Source: Lentimicrobiaceae bacterium (GTDB lineage Bacteria > Bacteroidota > Bacteroidia > Bacteroidales > F082). From it: DNA of 60,928 nt. Of this stretch, positions 24,702 to 33,589 are shown one piece after another. The DNA is taken from NCBI GenBank assembly GCA_002708315.1, contig PANC01000023.1:1-60928 (forward strand). The letters run 5' to 3'. Each line of letters starts with the position of its first letter. The stretch's first letter is position 1. The notes below the pieces were generated by a model. The model was not told where the DNA came from and ran no database searches. It saw only the letters and a list, made by a program, of their open reading frames with translations. The position numbers and the translations under genes are program-made.

Positions 24702-26433
24702 AGATCTCTTTTGTTTTTATTTTCTTATCTAAATAATCGGAATATCCTGTGGTCTGTTTTGCACGTAACCAATATTCATTTGCCTCGGAGATTTTGCCTA
24801 ATTTAAAAAGAATATCACCATAGTGTTCCAAAATTGCACCACTATTTTCACCGCCATTATTATATGCCTTTTTAATCCATTTTAGAGCCATATCGAAGTC
24901 TTCCATTTTATATAACACCCATGCATAGGTATCAATATTACTACTATTGTAGGGATCCAATTTAACTGATTTAGCCGACATTTCTTTTGCTTTATCAAGC
25001 TCGTATGAGCGCAATGAGAGGTAATATGCATAATTGTTAAGGACAATGGAATTATCAGGATTAATTTTCAACACCTTATCATATGCCGAATAAGAAGCAA
25101 CATAATTACCCAATTCATTATATGTATCACCAAGAGTTGAGTAAAACTGTTCCAAAAGAGCATTATTATTTACCACAAAGTCTTTACCAGATTCCAAAAA
25201 GGCCTTTGCTTTAACAAAATCTCTAATTTGAAAATTACCTAATCCGGCAAAGAAATATGGTAGTGGGTAATTTGGAAAATAGTCGATGCAATCTTCGGCA
25301 TCTAATGTTAGTTTCTCAAAATCCTCAAGGTATAAGTCACAAAATAACAATTGCTCCCAGGCCATGTAATTTCCATTATCCGCGTTAACTATTTCTCTAA
25401 AAATTGGCTCTGCAGATATGTAGTCCGCATTTTCATATAACATTGAAGCATAAAATGAAGATGCAAGAGGGTCATCAATATGAATATCAGTTATTATTTC
25501 AGATAATTCGAGGGCCTGTTGCTTCTGATTATCATCCAATTTTGTACTATAGTAGCTTGCCAAGAGATTAATCTTTGTATTTATATCAAGATCAGGATTT
25601 GACATTCCTATTTTTAACTCTTCAAATGCTTTTTCTTTATCCCCTTTTTTTGAATAAAAATCTGCAAGTGATATGTGAACATATGGATCATTTGGGTTTA
25701 TTTCCACTATTTTTTCATATGCATTCACAGCAGCATCTTCATATCCATGTTTTGAGCAATATTCAGCTAACAGGGCGTAATACCTTGGTTCAAATGGGTT
25801 TGTATTTATTAGTTTTTCTATTTCTTTTATGCCATTTTCAGGTTCGCCTATTTTTGCATAAAAGTCTGTTTTATTGCTTATTATTATTTCACTTATGCCC
25901 ATCAATTCTTCGATTTTATCGTAGGCAATTATGGCATTTCTATAATCTCCGGTAAATTGATAGGCAAATGCTAGTTCATAAACAAAGTTGATATCATATG
26001 GCTCTGCCTCTACTAGCTCCTCATAAGTTCTTACGTAATCGTCATAATTATCATTTAACCGACTTGCTTTTGCAAAGTTAGCTTTGTACCAAATATTATT
26101 TTCATCATCCTTTACTGCCAGTGCTGCTGCTTCCAAAGCTTCGTCATTTCTACCCAAAGCAAGCATAATTTTTGAAACCTCAAAATGACTTGCAGCATCA
26201 TCACTATCAATTAATAGCGCTTTTGAAAATAAGTTTAAAGCATCATTGTAGTTTTTTAATTGCTTCTGAATCAAACCCTGAGCAAATAAATCTGATTGCT
26301 CATACTTTTGCTTATCAGTTAGCTGAGCCTGTTGATCTTTTTTATGTTTCCTTTTATTATTCTTTTGCGCTTCCGCTGGCGCATTAATTATAAAGGCAAA
26401 AAATATTATTAATATTAGGTATCTAGGATTCAT
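24694..26433 (-). CDS. Exported tetratricopeptide repeat protein
   Basis: A 579-residue protein with a signal peptide (MNPRYLILIIFFAFIINAPAEAQ), a basic linker (KNNKRKHKKDQQ), and tetratricopeptide repeats through nearly the whole length, for example YNDALNLFSKALLIDSDDAASHF, YEDAAVNAYEKIVEINPNDPYVHI, YVASYSAYDKVLKINPDNS and FDMALKWIKKAYNNGGENS. At least ten repeat-like helix pairs can be counted. Such proteins act as scaffolds in the periplasm. It is second in the dut operon, 39 bp after dut, and overlaps DUF4292. Confidence 0.9.
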   Translation of the reverse strand: MNPRYLILIIFFAFIINAPAEAQKNNKRKHKKDQQAQLTDKQKYEQSDLFAQGLIQKQLKNYNDALNLFSKALLIDSDDAASHFEVSKIMLALGRNDEALEAAALAVKDDENNIWYKANFAKASRLNDNYDDYVRTYEELVEAEPYDINFVYELAFAYQFTGDYRNAIIAYDKIEELMGISEIIISNKTDFYAKIGEPENGIKEIEKLINTNPFEPRYYALLAEYCSKHGYEDAAVNAYEKIVEINPNDPYVHISLADFYSKKGDKEKAFEELKIGMSNPDLDINTKINLLASYYSTKLDDNQKQQALELSEIITDIHIDDPLASSFYASMLYENADYISAEPIFREIVNADNGNYMAWEQLLFCDLYLEDFEKLTLDAEDCIDYFPNYPLPYFFAGLGNFQIRDFVKAKAFLESGKDFVVNNNALLEQFYSTLGDTYNELGNYVASYSAYDKVLKINPDNSIVLNNYAYYLSLRSYELDKAKEMSAKSVKLDPYNSSNIDTYAWVLYKMEDFDMALKWIKKAYNNGGENSGAILEHYGDILFKLGKISEANEYWLRAKQTTGYSDYLDKKIKTKEIYE

Positions 26434-26472
26434 TTATATTAAGTATTGATAAAATATTGGTGGCACATTCCA

Positions 26473-26907
26473 TTATTTTTTTCCAGTATGCCCGAAGCCA
26501 CCAGATCCTCTTTCGGTTTCTGATAATATTTCCACCTCTTCCATTTGTGCTTGAATATGAGCAGAAATAATCATTTGTGCAATTCTATCTCCATTTGAAA
26601 TAGTAAATTCTTCACTCGATAAATTTACTAATATCACCTTTATCTCTCCCCTGTAATCTGCATCTATGGTACCCGGGGTGTTTAAAACAGTAATGCCAAA
26701 CTTTGCAGCAAGGCCACTTCTTGGCCTAACTTGGGCCTCATACCCAACTGGGAGTTCCATATATAATCCTGTGGGTATTAATGCCCTTTCAAGACTTTTT
26801 AGTGTTATATCGTTTTTGATACTGGCTCTTAAATCCATACCTGCAGATGCAGCCGTCTCATATTTTGGTAACTGATGACCTGAGTCATTTACTATTTTAA
26901 CTTTCAT
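26473..26907 (-). CDS. dut: dUTP diphosphatase
   Basis: A 144-residue trimeric dUTPase that hydrolyses dUTP to dUMP and pyrophosphate. All five family motifs are present in order: AGMDLRASI (1), [11 protein letters not shown] (2), [16 protein letters not shown] (3, with the catalytic-water Asp and the uracil-pocket Tyr), [10 protein letters not shown] (4) and the C-terminal P-loop-like [10 protein letters not shown] (5). The length is normal. It is first of the dut-TPR-DUF4292-EnvC group, with a -7 element 48-55 bp upstream. Confidence 0.97.
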   Translation of the reverse strand: MKVKIVNDSGHQLPKYETAASAGMDLRASIKNDITLKSLERALIPTGLYMELPVGYEAQVRPRSGLAAKFGITVLNTPGTIDADYRGEIKVILVNLSSEEFTISNGDRIAQMIISAHIQAQMEEVEILSETERGSGGFGHTGKK

Positions 26908-26954
26908 TCACTTATATTTTATTGCCGTTGCCAAAAATTACATGGCCATCAATG

Positions 26955-26962
26955 CAAAAATA
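26955..26962 (-). promoter_or_regulatory. Candidate -7 element (TATTTTTG) of the dut operon
   Basis: On the minus strand TATTTTTG at 26962-26955 matches TAnnTTTG exactly, 47 bp before the dut ATG. It is the only exact match I found between the helicase stop and dut. Confidence 0.4.
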
Positions 26963-27014
26963 ATTAAATAGTGCTAAGTGATAATGACCGATAACTGCTT
27001 TGGTAATTTACAAA

Positions 27015-28364
27015 CTACCTTTTGTTTTTTCTTTTATTTGCGACCTTATCTCCTCGTGTTTTTGGATTCTTATGCTTTTTTGATTTTCGTCTCCAAGAAC
27101 CACCTTGGTTTGTTTTCTGGTTTTTAAGTTTTTTTTCATGGAAGGCTTTACCCTCATTTATGGTTTTAGGCCTAGAGCTTAGGCCTTCCTTTTTAGGGGG
27201 TTGCTCTTCATCATATAATTCATTTGATATCTCCACACCCTCTGGAAATTGTGATTGCGGTATGATATAATTCATCAAAGATTCAATCTCTTGCTTATAC
27301 TCCGTTTCACTTTCCGAGAAAAATAATAGTGAAGTACCTTTTTTGTCTACCCTTCCTGTTCTTCCAATACGATGCATATAGTTCTCAGGATATGATGGAG
27401 TATCAAAATTAATCACGTGTGAAATATCTTCTATATCAATACCTCTGGCCATAACATCAGTAGATATCATAATCCTTCTTTCTCCAACATCAAACTGTTC
27501 CAAGGATCTAATTCGGTAATTTTGAGATTTATTACTGTGAAGAATTACCATTTCAGAACCATAATTTTCTTCTAATAATTCAAATAGTTTATCTGCATGT
27601 TTCTTGCTGGATGTAAATACCAATACTTTGCTGAATTCATCATTATCTTCCAATAAACTCGAAAGTAAATTCACTTTTGTAAAGAAGTTGGGAACTAAAA
27701 CACTCTTTTGGTATATATTTTCAAGCCTTGTTCCGCTAACTGCGATGGATATTTTTTCGGGATTACGAAAGTATTGATTTATGAGCCTAGCAACATCCTC
27801 TGTCATGGTTGCTGAAAACATTAGATTTTGTCTTTTATCTGGCAGCAACTCAAAAATATTTGTTAGTTGATGTCTGAATCCCAAATCCAGCATTACATCA
27901 ACCTCATCAATTACAAGCTTATAAATCGATTTTAACTGAAGAACACCACTTACTGCCAAATCATAAAGTCTTCCTGGGGTTGCAACAAGAATATCACATC
28001 CCTCAATAACCTTCTGTTTTTGTGTATTTATATTAGTACCTCCATACACGCCAATAATTCTAACATTTTGATAAGTTGCAACTTCCTCAATATCTTTAAC
28101 AACCTGTAATACCAACTCTCTTGTTGGCACAAGTATAAGCACCCGTGGATTAATTTGATCAGAATATTTAAGCTGTTGTAATATTGGTAAAACATAAGCA
28201 AGTGTTTTACCCGTTCCTGTTTGTGCTATTCCTATCACATCCTTTCCAGACATTATTACTGAGAAACATTCATTTTGCACAGGGGTTGGCACAGTAAATC
28301 CCAGTTCAGCAATTGCTGATAATAATTGTTTCGAAAGATTTAGTTTATCAAATGAATCTATCAT
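27015..28364 (-). CDS. DEAD-box RNA helicase (DEVD variant) with basic tail
   Basis: A 449-residue ATP-dependent RNA helicase. It has a Q motif GFTVPTPVQNECF, Walker A AQTGTGKT, PTRELVLQVV, TPGRL, motif II VIDEVDVMLDLGF (DEVD rather than DEAD), motif III SAT, TDVMARGIDIEDI and HRIGRTGRV. The last 60 residues are strongly basic (KTRGDKVANKRKNKR), suited to RNA binding. It starts 6 bp after the RND pump gene and has no promoter element of its own, so it is probably transcribed with the efflux operon, which is unusual company for a helicase. Confidence 0.93.
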   Translation of the reverse strand: MIDSFDKLNLSKQLLSAIAELGFTVPTPVQNECFSVIMSGKDVIGIAQTGTGKTLAYVLPILQQLKYSDQINPRVLILVPTRELVLQVVKDIEEVATYQNVRIIGVYGGTNINTQKQKVIEGCDILVATPGRLYDLAVSGVLQLKSIYKLVIDEVDVMLDLGFRHQLTNIFELLPDKRQNLMFSATMTEDVARLINQYFRNPEKISIAVSGTRLENIYQKSVLVPNFFTKVNLLSSLLEDNDEFSKVLVFTSSKKHADKLFELLEENYGSEMVILHSNKSQNYRIRSLEQFDVGERRIMISTDVMARGIDIEDISHVINFDTPSYPENYMHRIGRTGRVDKKGTSLLFFSESETEYKQEIESLMNYIIPQSQFPEGVEISNELYDEEQPPKKEGLSSRPKTINEGKAFHEKKLKNQKTNQGGSWRRKSKKHKNPKTRGDKVANKRKNKR

Positions 28365-28370
28365 TTAAAT

Positions 28371-31300
28371 CTATTTGTTTCTCCGGTTGGACATTGCCAC
28401 TTTAGCTTCATAGAGCACATGGTAAAGCGAAGGTACAATAACAAGTGTTAGAAATGTAGCAAAACTCAATCCAAATATCACGGTCCAGCTCATGGGGCCC
28501 CAAAAAAGAGAATTATCGCCACCAAAGTATATATCAGGATCAAAGGTATTGAAGAAAGAAAGAAAATCAATATTGAAACCAACAGCAAGAGGCATGAGGC
28601 CTAAAATAGTTGTTATGGCTGTCAATAAAACAGGTCGAAGACGAGTACGTCCAGCATCAATTATACATTGTCTTGCAACATCATGCGGAAGATAATCTCC
28701 CTCTCCAAGGGAAAGTTCTTTTTTCTTCATCTTTTTTAATAAGCCTATATAGTCAATCAATACAATTGCATTGTTAACAACAACGCCTGCAAGGGAGACA
28801 ATACCAATCCCTGTCATTATTACTATAAAATCCATCTTAAAGGTTGCAAGACCTCCAAAAACACCAATGGTACTCATCACAACACTAAACATAATTATGG
28901 CAGGTTTTACGAAGGAATTAAATTGTGAAACCAATATAATCATAATTAAGGCTAAGGCTATTATTAGCGCCTTTGTAAGAAATGCCATGGACTCTGCCTG
29001 CTCCTCTTGCTCTCCTGTAAATTCATATTTAGTTCCAGTAGGCATCGGATATCCTTCCATTACTTTTTTCAGCTGAAGGTTTATCTCATTTGCATTATAG
29101 CCTTCAAGAATATTGGACCAAATTGTAATTAATCTATTTCTATCTTTTCTGGTTATTGCACCATACGTTGAGCTATAGCTTATATCCGCTACTGCAGATA
29201 TGGGAACTTGTATTATATTACCACTAGATTGACTTCTAAATGTTATTCTTTGATTAATAATATCCGATATATTATATCTATATTTATCATCAAGTCGCAT
29301 AACAATTTTATAATCATCTTCACCATCTTTAAAATCTGAAATCTCCTTTCCAAACAATGAGGTCCTTATGGCTTCTCCCACTTGTCCAGTTGACAATCCA
29401 TATCTTCTGACCTTTTCCCTATCTATGTTTACAAGTAGCTCTGGCTTACCCATATCCAAATCTATCTTAAGCTGTTCAATTCCTGGTATATTAGCTTTGT
29501 TTAAATCTGTTTTAATATTCTCGGCAAGAATTATTAGTTTTTCAAAATCTTTACCCATTATTTCAAGGTTTATGGGCTTTCCTGTTGGTGGTCCCTCTTC
29601 CTGCTTTTCTACAGACAGTATAATCCCTGGATATTTACCTACCATTTGAGTTCCCAATCGTTCAAATACATTAGATGTATTTTTTTTCCCTCTATCCTTA
29701 AAATCAATAAAGTTTATTGTAATAATCCCTCGATTTGGAGCTCCTCCCCTTGCAGTAAAACCATCATTCTCACTAACCGCACCTTTTCCTGCGACAGTCA
29801 AAATAGATTTAACTATATCCATATCTGGCTTTAAAACCTCGTATACTTTTTCCTCAATTACCCTAATCATCGAATCGCTTACATTAACATCTGTTCCAAT
29901 GGGCATTTCAGCAACAATGTTTATTAGTTTCGGATCGCCAGAAGGAAAAAATTCAACCTTTGGATTTCTAACTGCATAGAAAAAGATGGTAAAGACCATA
30001 AGAAGGACTGTTCCAATTAAAAAATAAGAAGGATGTCTACCCCTTAGAGCAAATTGTATAAATTTTGTGTAAGTTTCTTCCAACCATACCAAACCAACTT
30101 TTTGAAACCATAGAGCTAATCTCGACAAGAATAATAAATTTAAAAATGCTACTAGAGCAGCTATTACTAAAATTGTACCACCCCAATTTATTCCTGTGGC
30201 ATAAAAAATAATTGAGATCACTAATAAGACAGAAATAATAATAATTGATCTCTTGGGCTTAGGCAGTGTAACATTGGCTTCCTTCTTGTAAAAGACTGTA
30301 AACACAACAGGAATAATCACCAATGCAACAAATAAAGAAGAAGCAAGAACAATAATCAAAGTTATAGGCAAATACGACATAAATTCACCCATTATACTAT
30401 CCCAGAATACAAGAGGGAAAAAAGCCGCTAGAGTGGTGGCAGTGGATGAAATAATAGGCATTGCTACTTCTCCTGTTGCTTGCTTTGCAGCCTCCAAAAG
30501 AGGGTATCCCTTATGAACAAATCTGTAAATGTTTTCTGTTACAACAATGGCATTATCAACCAACATTCCCAATGCAAGTATGAGTGAGAAAAGAACAATC
30601 ATATTTACCCTATAATCCATTAAACCCATAATCATAAATGAAAGGAACATGGACATTGGTATGGCCAATCCAACAAATAATGAGTTTCGTGTTCCTAAAA
30701 ACAAAAACAGTATAAATATTACGAATATCATTCCCATTATTATACTATTCTCAAGACTACTCAACTGCATTTTCACCATCTCCGACTGATCATTTGTAAT
30801 GTCAACACTAAGGTTAGCGGGGATGGTACCATTAAGTTTGGCAGCCTCAAGTACATCCATAGACTGGGATATTGTAGATAGCAAATTTTCTCCGCTTTTT
30901 TTAACTGCCTGTAGAGATACTACCGGCTGTTTATCCAAATAAGCATAACTATCGCGGTCCTTAAAGCCATAATCGACATAACCTATATCAGATATATATA
31001 CAATATCACCTTTTTCTCTTTTTACAATAATATCTTCAATTTCATTGGGGTCATTAAATTCGCCTATTACCCTTATGGTTCTTTTGATATTACCAAGCAA
31101 TAAATCACCTCCCGAAAGTGAAATATTTTCAGCTGTGATTGCACCCTCAACATCACCAAACCCAACTTTCAGTTTTCTCATCAGGAAGGGATCCAGTATT
31201 ATTTTAACCTCCCTTTCTGTTATACCGGTTAGGTTTACAGCTGATACCTCATATATTGTTTCTATTTCATCCTTTAAATCTTCGGCATAACCCTTCAATT

Positions 31301-31805
31301 CACTTACACTGTAATCACCAGAAAGGTTGATGTTAATAACGGGAAATTCTGAAAGATCAATATCTGTTACCATTGGGTCAGCTGGTAAATCATCCGGAAG
31401 TTCCTTTTTTGCTTTATCAACGGCATCCTTTACATCCTGAAGAGCTACTTTTATATCAACATCCGTATTAAATTCGACAAATACATTGGAAACATCCTGA
31501 CTTGATACAGAATTCAAATCTTTGATTCCTTTCACGGATTCAACTTCTTTTTCAATCTGACGCGTTATGAGGTTTTCAATATCAATGGGAGGATTTCCAG
31601 GATAAAGTGTCTGCACCATAACAGTTGGAATATTAATTTCAGGAAATAATTCTTTGGGCAAACTTACATAAGAATAGAAGCCAAAAAATATGGTAACAGC
31701 AGTTATTAGGTATACTGTATTTTTATTATTTAATGCCCATGATGACAACCAAAAGTTGCGGACCACCTTTTTATCTTCGGTTGTTGTATTTTCAATATTA
31801 TCCAT
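28371..31805 (-). CDS. RND-family efflux pump inner-membrane transporter
   Basis: A 1144-residue AcrB/MMPL-like transporter of the hydrophobe/amphiphile efflux family. The N-terminal helix lies at about residues 30-48, followed by a porter domain and repeated six-helix bundles. The fourth-helix signature LGMLVDNAIVVTENIYRF has a single Asp where many relatives have two (DD). The matching C-terminal helix reads VVVNNAIVLIDYI. It is longer than the usual 1020-1070 residues: an insertion near residues 500-570 adds extra hydrophobic segments between the two halves (KRSIIIISVLLVISIIFY, then GGTILVIAALVAFLNLLFL). It acts with the MFP 31 bp upstream and the TolC-like protein at the head of the operon. 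Confidence 0.95.
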   Translation of the reverse strand: MDNIENTTTEDKKVVRNFWLSSWALNNKNTVYLITAVTIFFGFYSYVSLPKELFPEINIPTVMVQTLYPGNPPIDIENLITRQIEKEVESVKGIKDLNSVSSQDVSNVFVEFNTDVDIKVALQDVKDAVDKAKKELPDDLPADPMVTDIDLSEFPVININLSGDYSVSELKGYAEDLKDEIETIYEVSAVNLTGITEREVKIILDPFLMRKLKVGFGDVEGAITAENISLSGGDLLLGNIKRTIRVIGEFNDPNEIEDIIVKREKGDIVYISDIGYVDYGFKDRDSYAYLDKQPVVSLQAVKKSGENLLSTISQSMDVLEAAKLNGTIPANLSVDITNDQSEMVKMQLSSLENSIIMGMIFVIFILFLFLGTRNSLFVGLAIPMSMFLSFMIMGLMDYRVNMIVLFSLILALGMLVDNAIVVTENIYRFVHKGYPLLEAAKQATGEVAMPIISSTATTLAAFFPLVFWDSIMGEFMSYLPITLIIVLASSLFVALVIIPVVFTVFYKKEANVTLPKPKRSIIIISVLLVISIIFYATGINWGGTILVIAALVAFLNLLFLSRLALWFQKVGLVWLEETYTKFIQFALRGRHPSYFLIGTVLLMVFTIFFYAVRNPKVEFFPSGDPKLINIVAEMPIGTDVNVSDSMIRVIEEKVYEVLKPDMDIVKSILTVAGKGAVSENDGFTARGGAPNRGIITINFIDFKDRGKKNTSNVFERLGTQMVGKYPGIILSVEKQEEGPPTGKPINLEIMGKDFEKLIILAENIKTDLNKANIPGIEQLKIDLDMGKPELLVNIDREKVRRYGLSTGQVGEAIRTSLFGKEISDFKDGEDDYKIVMRLDDKYRYNISDIINQRITFRSQSSGNIIQVPISAVADISYSSTYGAITRKDRNRLITIWSNILEGYNANEINLQLKKVMEGYPMPTGTKYEFTGEQEEQAESMAFLTKALIIALALIMIILVSQFNSFVKPAIIMFSVVMSTIGVFGGLATFKMDFIVIMTGIGIVSLAGVVVNNAIVLIDYIGLLKKMKKKELSLGEGDYLPHDVARQCIIDAGRTRLRPVLLTAITTILGLMPLAVGFNIDFLSFFNTFDPDIYFGGDNSLFWGPMSWTVIFGLSFATFLTLVIVPSLYHVLYEAKVAMSNRRNK

Positions 31806-31836
31806 GTGATGGCGTTTACAAATTAATAATCACATA

Positions 31837-32958
31837 TTATTCAATTATGGTAACAACTGCTCCGTTTGAAACATTGTTGTATCCATCAGTAATAACTATA
31901 TCTCCCTCCTTTAATCCTTCAAGCACTTCCGTTTTATCCTTGAACGATTTACCTGTTTTGATATATTTTTTAACTGCTACATAATTTTCATTTTCTTTTT
32001 TCACTCCAAAAATGAAAAATCCCGACATGTCCTCTCTAATAATTATGGAAGGAAGTACAACTGCATTTTCAGAGTTATAGTCGTTTATTGTGATGTTTGC
32101 AAGCATGTTGGGCTTAAGCAATCCATCTGGATTGTCAACCTTTACTTGAACTACAAAAGTTCTATTTTGCTTATTCACTACATTTCCAGTTCTCCATATC
32201 TTTTTTTGATAGTTTAGATCAGGATATGAAGGAAAAGATACATCAACATAATCTCCTTTTTTAACAACTGATAAATACGCTTCAGAAAGCCTTGCTGTTA
32301 TGTAGAGTTCATTTAAGTTAACTATCTGCATTAATTGCATTCCAGGTGATGCAAGCTCTCCTTTTTTTTGGAATATATCTTCAACAACACCATTTATAGG
32401 CGATTTAATAATCGCCATTTCTCTTTGAGCCTTTAGAGTATAAATCTTATTTTGAAGACTTTCAAAATTATTTTTTGCTTCCAAAAACTGACGCTCGGAA
32501 CCTATGCCCTTTTCCCAAAGTTGTGATTGCTTGTCGAATATGGTACTGGCAAGTTCAAGTTGCGATTGTAGTTCAATAATATTTTTATCTACAATTGTGG
32601 TGTTTAGTTTTGCAATAACCTGCCCTTTCTTTACCACACTACCTTCTTTTACGTTTATCGAAACTATCTGACCATTTACTTCAGGACTAATATATGCCTC
32701 ATAAATACTTTCAAGTTCGCCAGCAGCTTTAAAACTATGAGAAAATGCCTGTATTGATACGGGTTTGGCACGAACAGGTATTCTAAGACCTGTGTACTCA
32801 TCATTGGTGCTTACCGATTCAATATCAATTATTTGCTGTTCTAATTCCCTTATTTGCTTTTTGTAAAGACTCAATTTGTCCTGATTTGAAAGGGTTTTAT
32901 CATTGGAGCAAGAAACAAATAAAACACTTATGGCAAATATTACTATTAATCGTTTCAT
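31837..32958 (-). CDS. Efflux RND periplasmic adaptor (membrane fusion protein)
   Basis: A 373-residue lipoprotein adaptor of the AcrA/MexA type. Lipobox LFVSC near residue 17, an N-terminal coil (KLSLYKKQIRELEQQIIDIES), a biotinyl-lipoyl-like half (VNGQIVSINVKEGSVVKKGQVIAKLNT), an alpha-helical hairpin (IIELQSQLELASTIFDKQSQLWEKG), a second lipoyl half (KSPINGVVEDIFQKKGELASPGMQLMQIV) and a beta-barrel/membrane-proximal part to the end. It links the RND pump to the outer-membrane channel. It lies 14 bp after the tetR gene and 31 bp before the pump. Confidence 0.94.
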   Translation of the reverse strand: MKRLIVIFAISVLFVSCSNDKTLSNQDKLSLYKKQIRELEQQIIDIESVSTNDEYTGLRIPVRAKPVSIQAFSHSFKAAGELESIYEAYISPEVNGQIVSINVKEGSVVKKGQVIAKLNTTIVDKNIIELQSQLELASTIFDKQSQLWEKGIGSERQFLEAKNNFESLQNKIYTLKAQREMAIIKSPINGVVEDIFQKKGELASPGMQLMQIVNLNELYITARLSEAYLSVVKKGDYVDVSFPSYPDLNYQKKIWRTGNVVNKQNRTFVVQVKVDNPDGLLKPNMLANITINDYNSENAVVLPSIIIREDMSGFFIFGVKKENENYVAVKKYIKTGKSFKDKTEVLEGLKEGDIVITDGYNNVSNGAVVTIIE

Positions 32959-32972
32959 TTCTATTTTGGTGT

Positions 32973-33587
32973 TTAATTCTTATCTATTTTAAATTTTTTG
33001 TGCACAATTTTTCTGCCTTTGTCAGATGTGATTCCGTATATTATATATTTAAAAAGTTCCGAACACAGATTGGCAGACATGAACTCCTCTGGAGAAAATA
33101 AATGAGTATCCATCATTGATTCAAGCCTGATAATATTAATCTTGGTAATGAGGTCCACATCTAAATCCATTCTATATAAACCTTCCATAATTCCCCTATT
33201 TAAGTTTGAAACAAATTTGTTGTAAATCATCTCATGTTTAAATTTCTCAAAATTTGAAAATAAATCGGGATAATATTTTTTAAGGTCATAAATAAAAGCA
33301 GGTTTGTTGGTTTGAATCATTCTTATATGCACTTCATGGAAGTGAAATAATTCTTCAATAGCAGTAAATTTATCCTTATCTAGGCTTGAAAAATCTTTAT
33401 CAATCTCACAATTAATTATTTTAACAACTGCCTTAACCAGTTCTTTTTTATCCTTAAAATATGTATAAAGGGTTTTTTTTGAAATGGATAGCCTTTGGGC
33501 AATATCATCCATTGTAACCCCTCTTATTCCATATTCCAGGAACATTTTGGAGACATTATCGACGATTATTATTGACTTATCATTCAT
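32973..33587 (-). CDS. TetR-family transcriptional regulator of the efflux operon
   Basis: A 204-residue TetR/AcrR-type repressor. The N-terminal helix-turn-helix spans about residues 8-55 (FLEYGIRGVTMDDIAQRLSISKKTLYTYFKDKKELV), which is the typical TetR_N pattern. The C-terminal ligand domain is all-helical and not recognisable. It is second in the operon, 2 bp after tolC and 14 bp before the adaptor, so it is made together with the pump it probably controls. The 46-bp palindrome upstream of tolC is the obvious candidate operator (inference). Confidence 0.92.
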   Translation of the reverse strand: MNDKSIIIVDNVSKMFLEYGIRGVTMDDIAQRLSISKKTLYTYFKDKKELVKAVVKIINCEIDKDFSSLDKDKFTAIEELFHFHEVHIRMIQTNKPAFIYDLKKYYPDLFSNFEKFKHEMIYNKFVSNLNRGIMEGLYRMDLDVDLITKINIIRLESMMDTHLFSPEEFMSANLCSELFKYIIYGITSDKGRKIVHKKFKIDKN

Positions 33588-33589
33588 GA

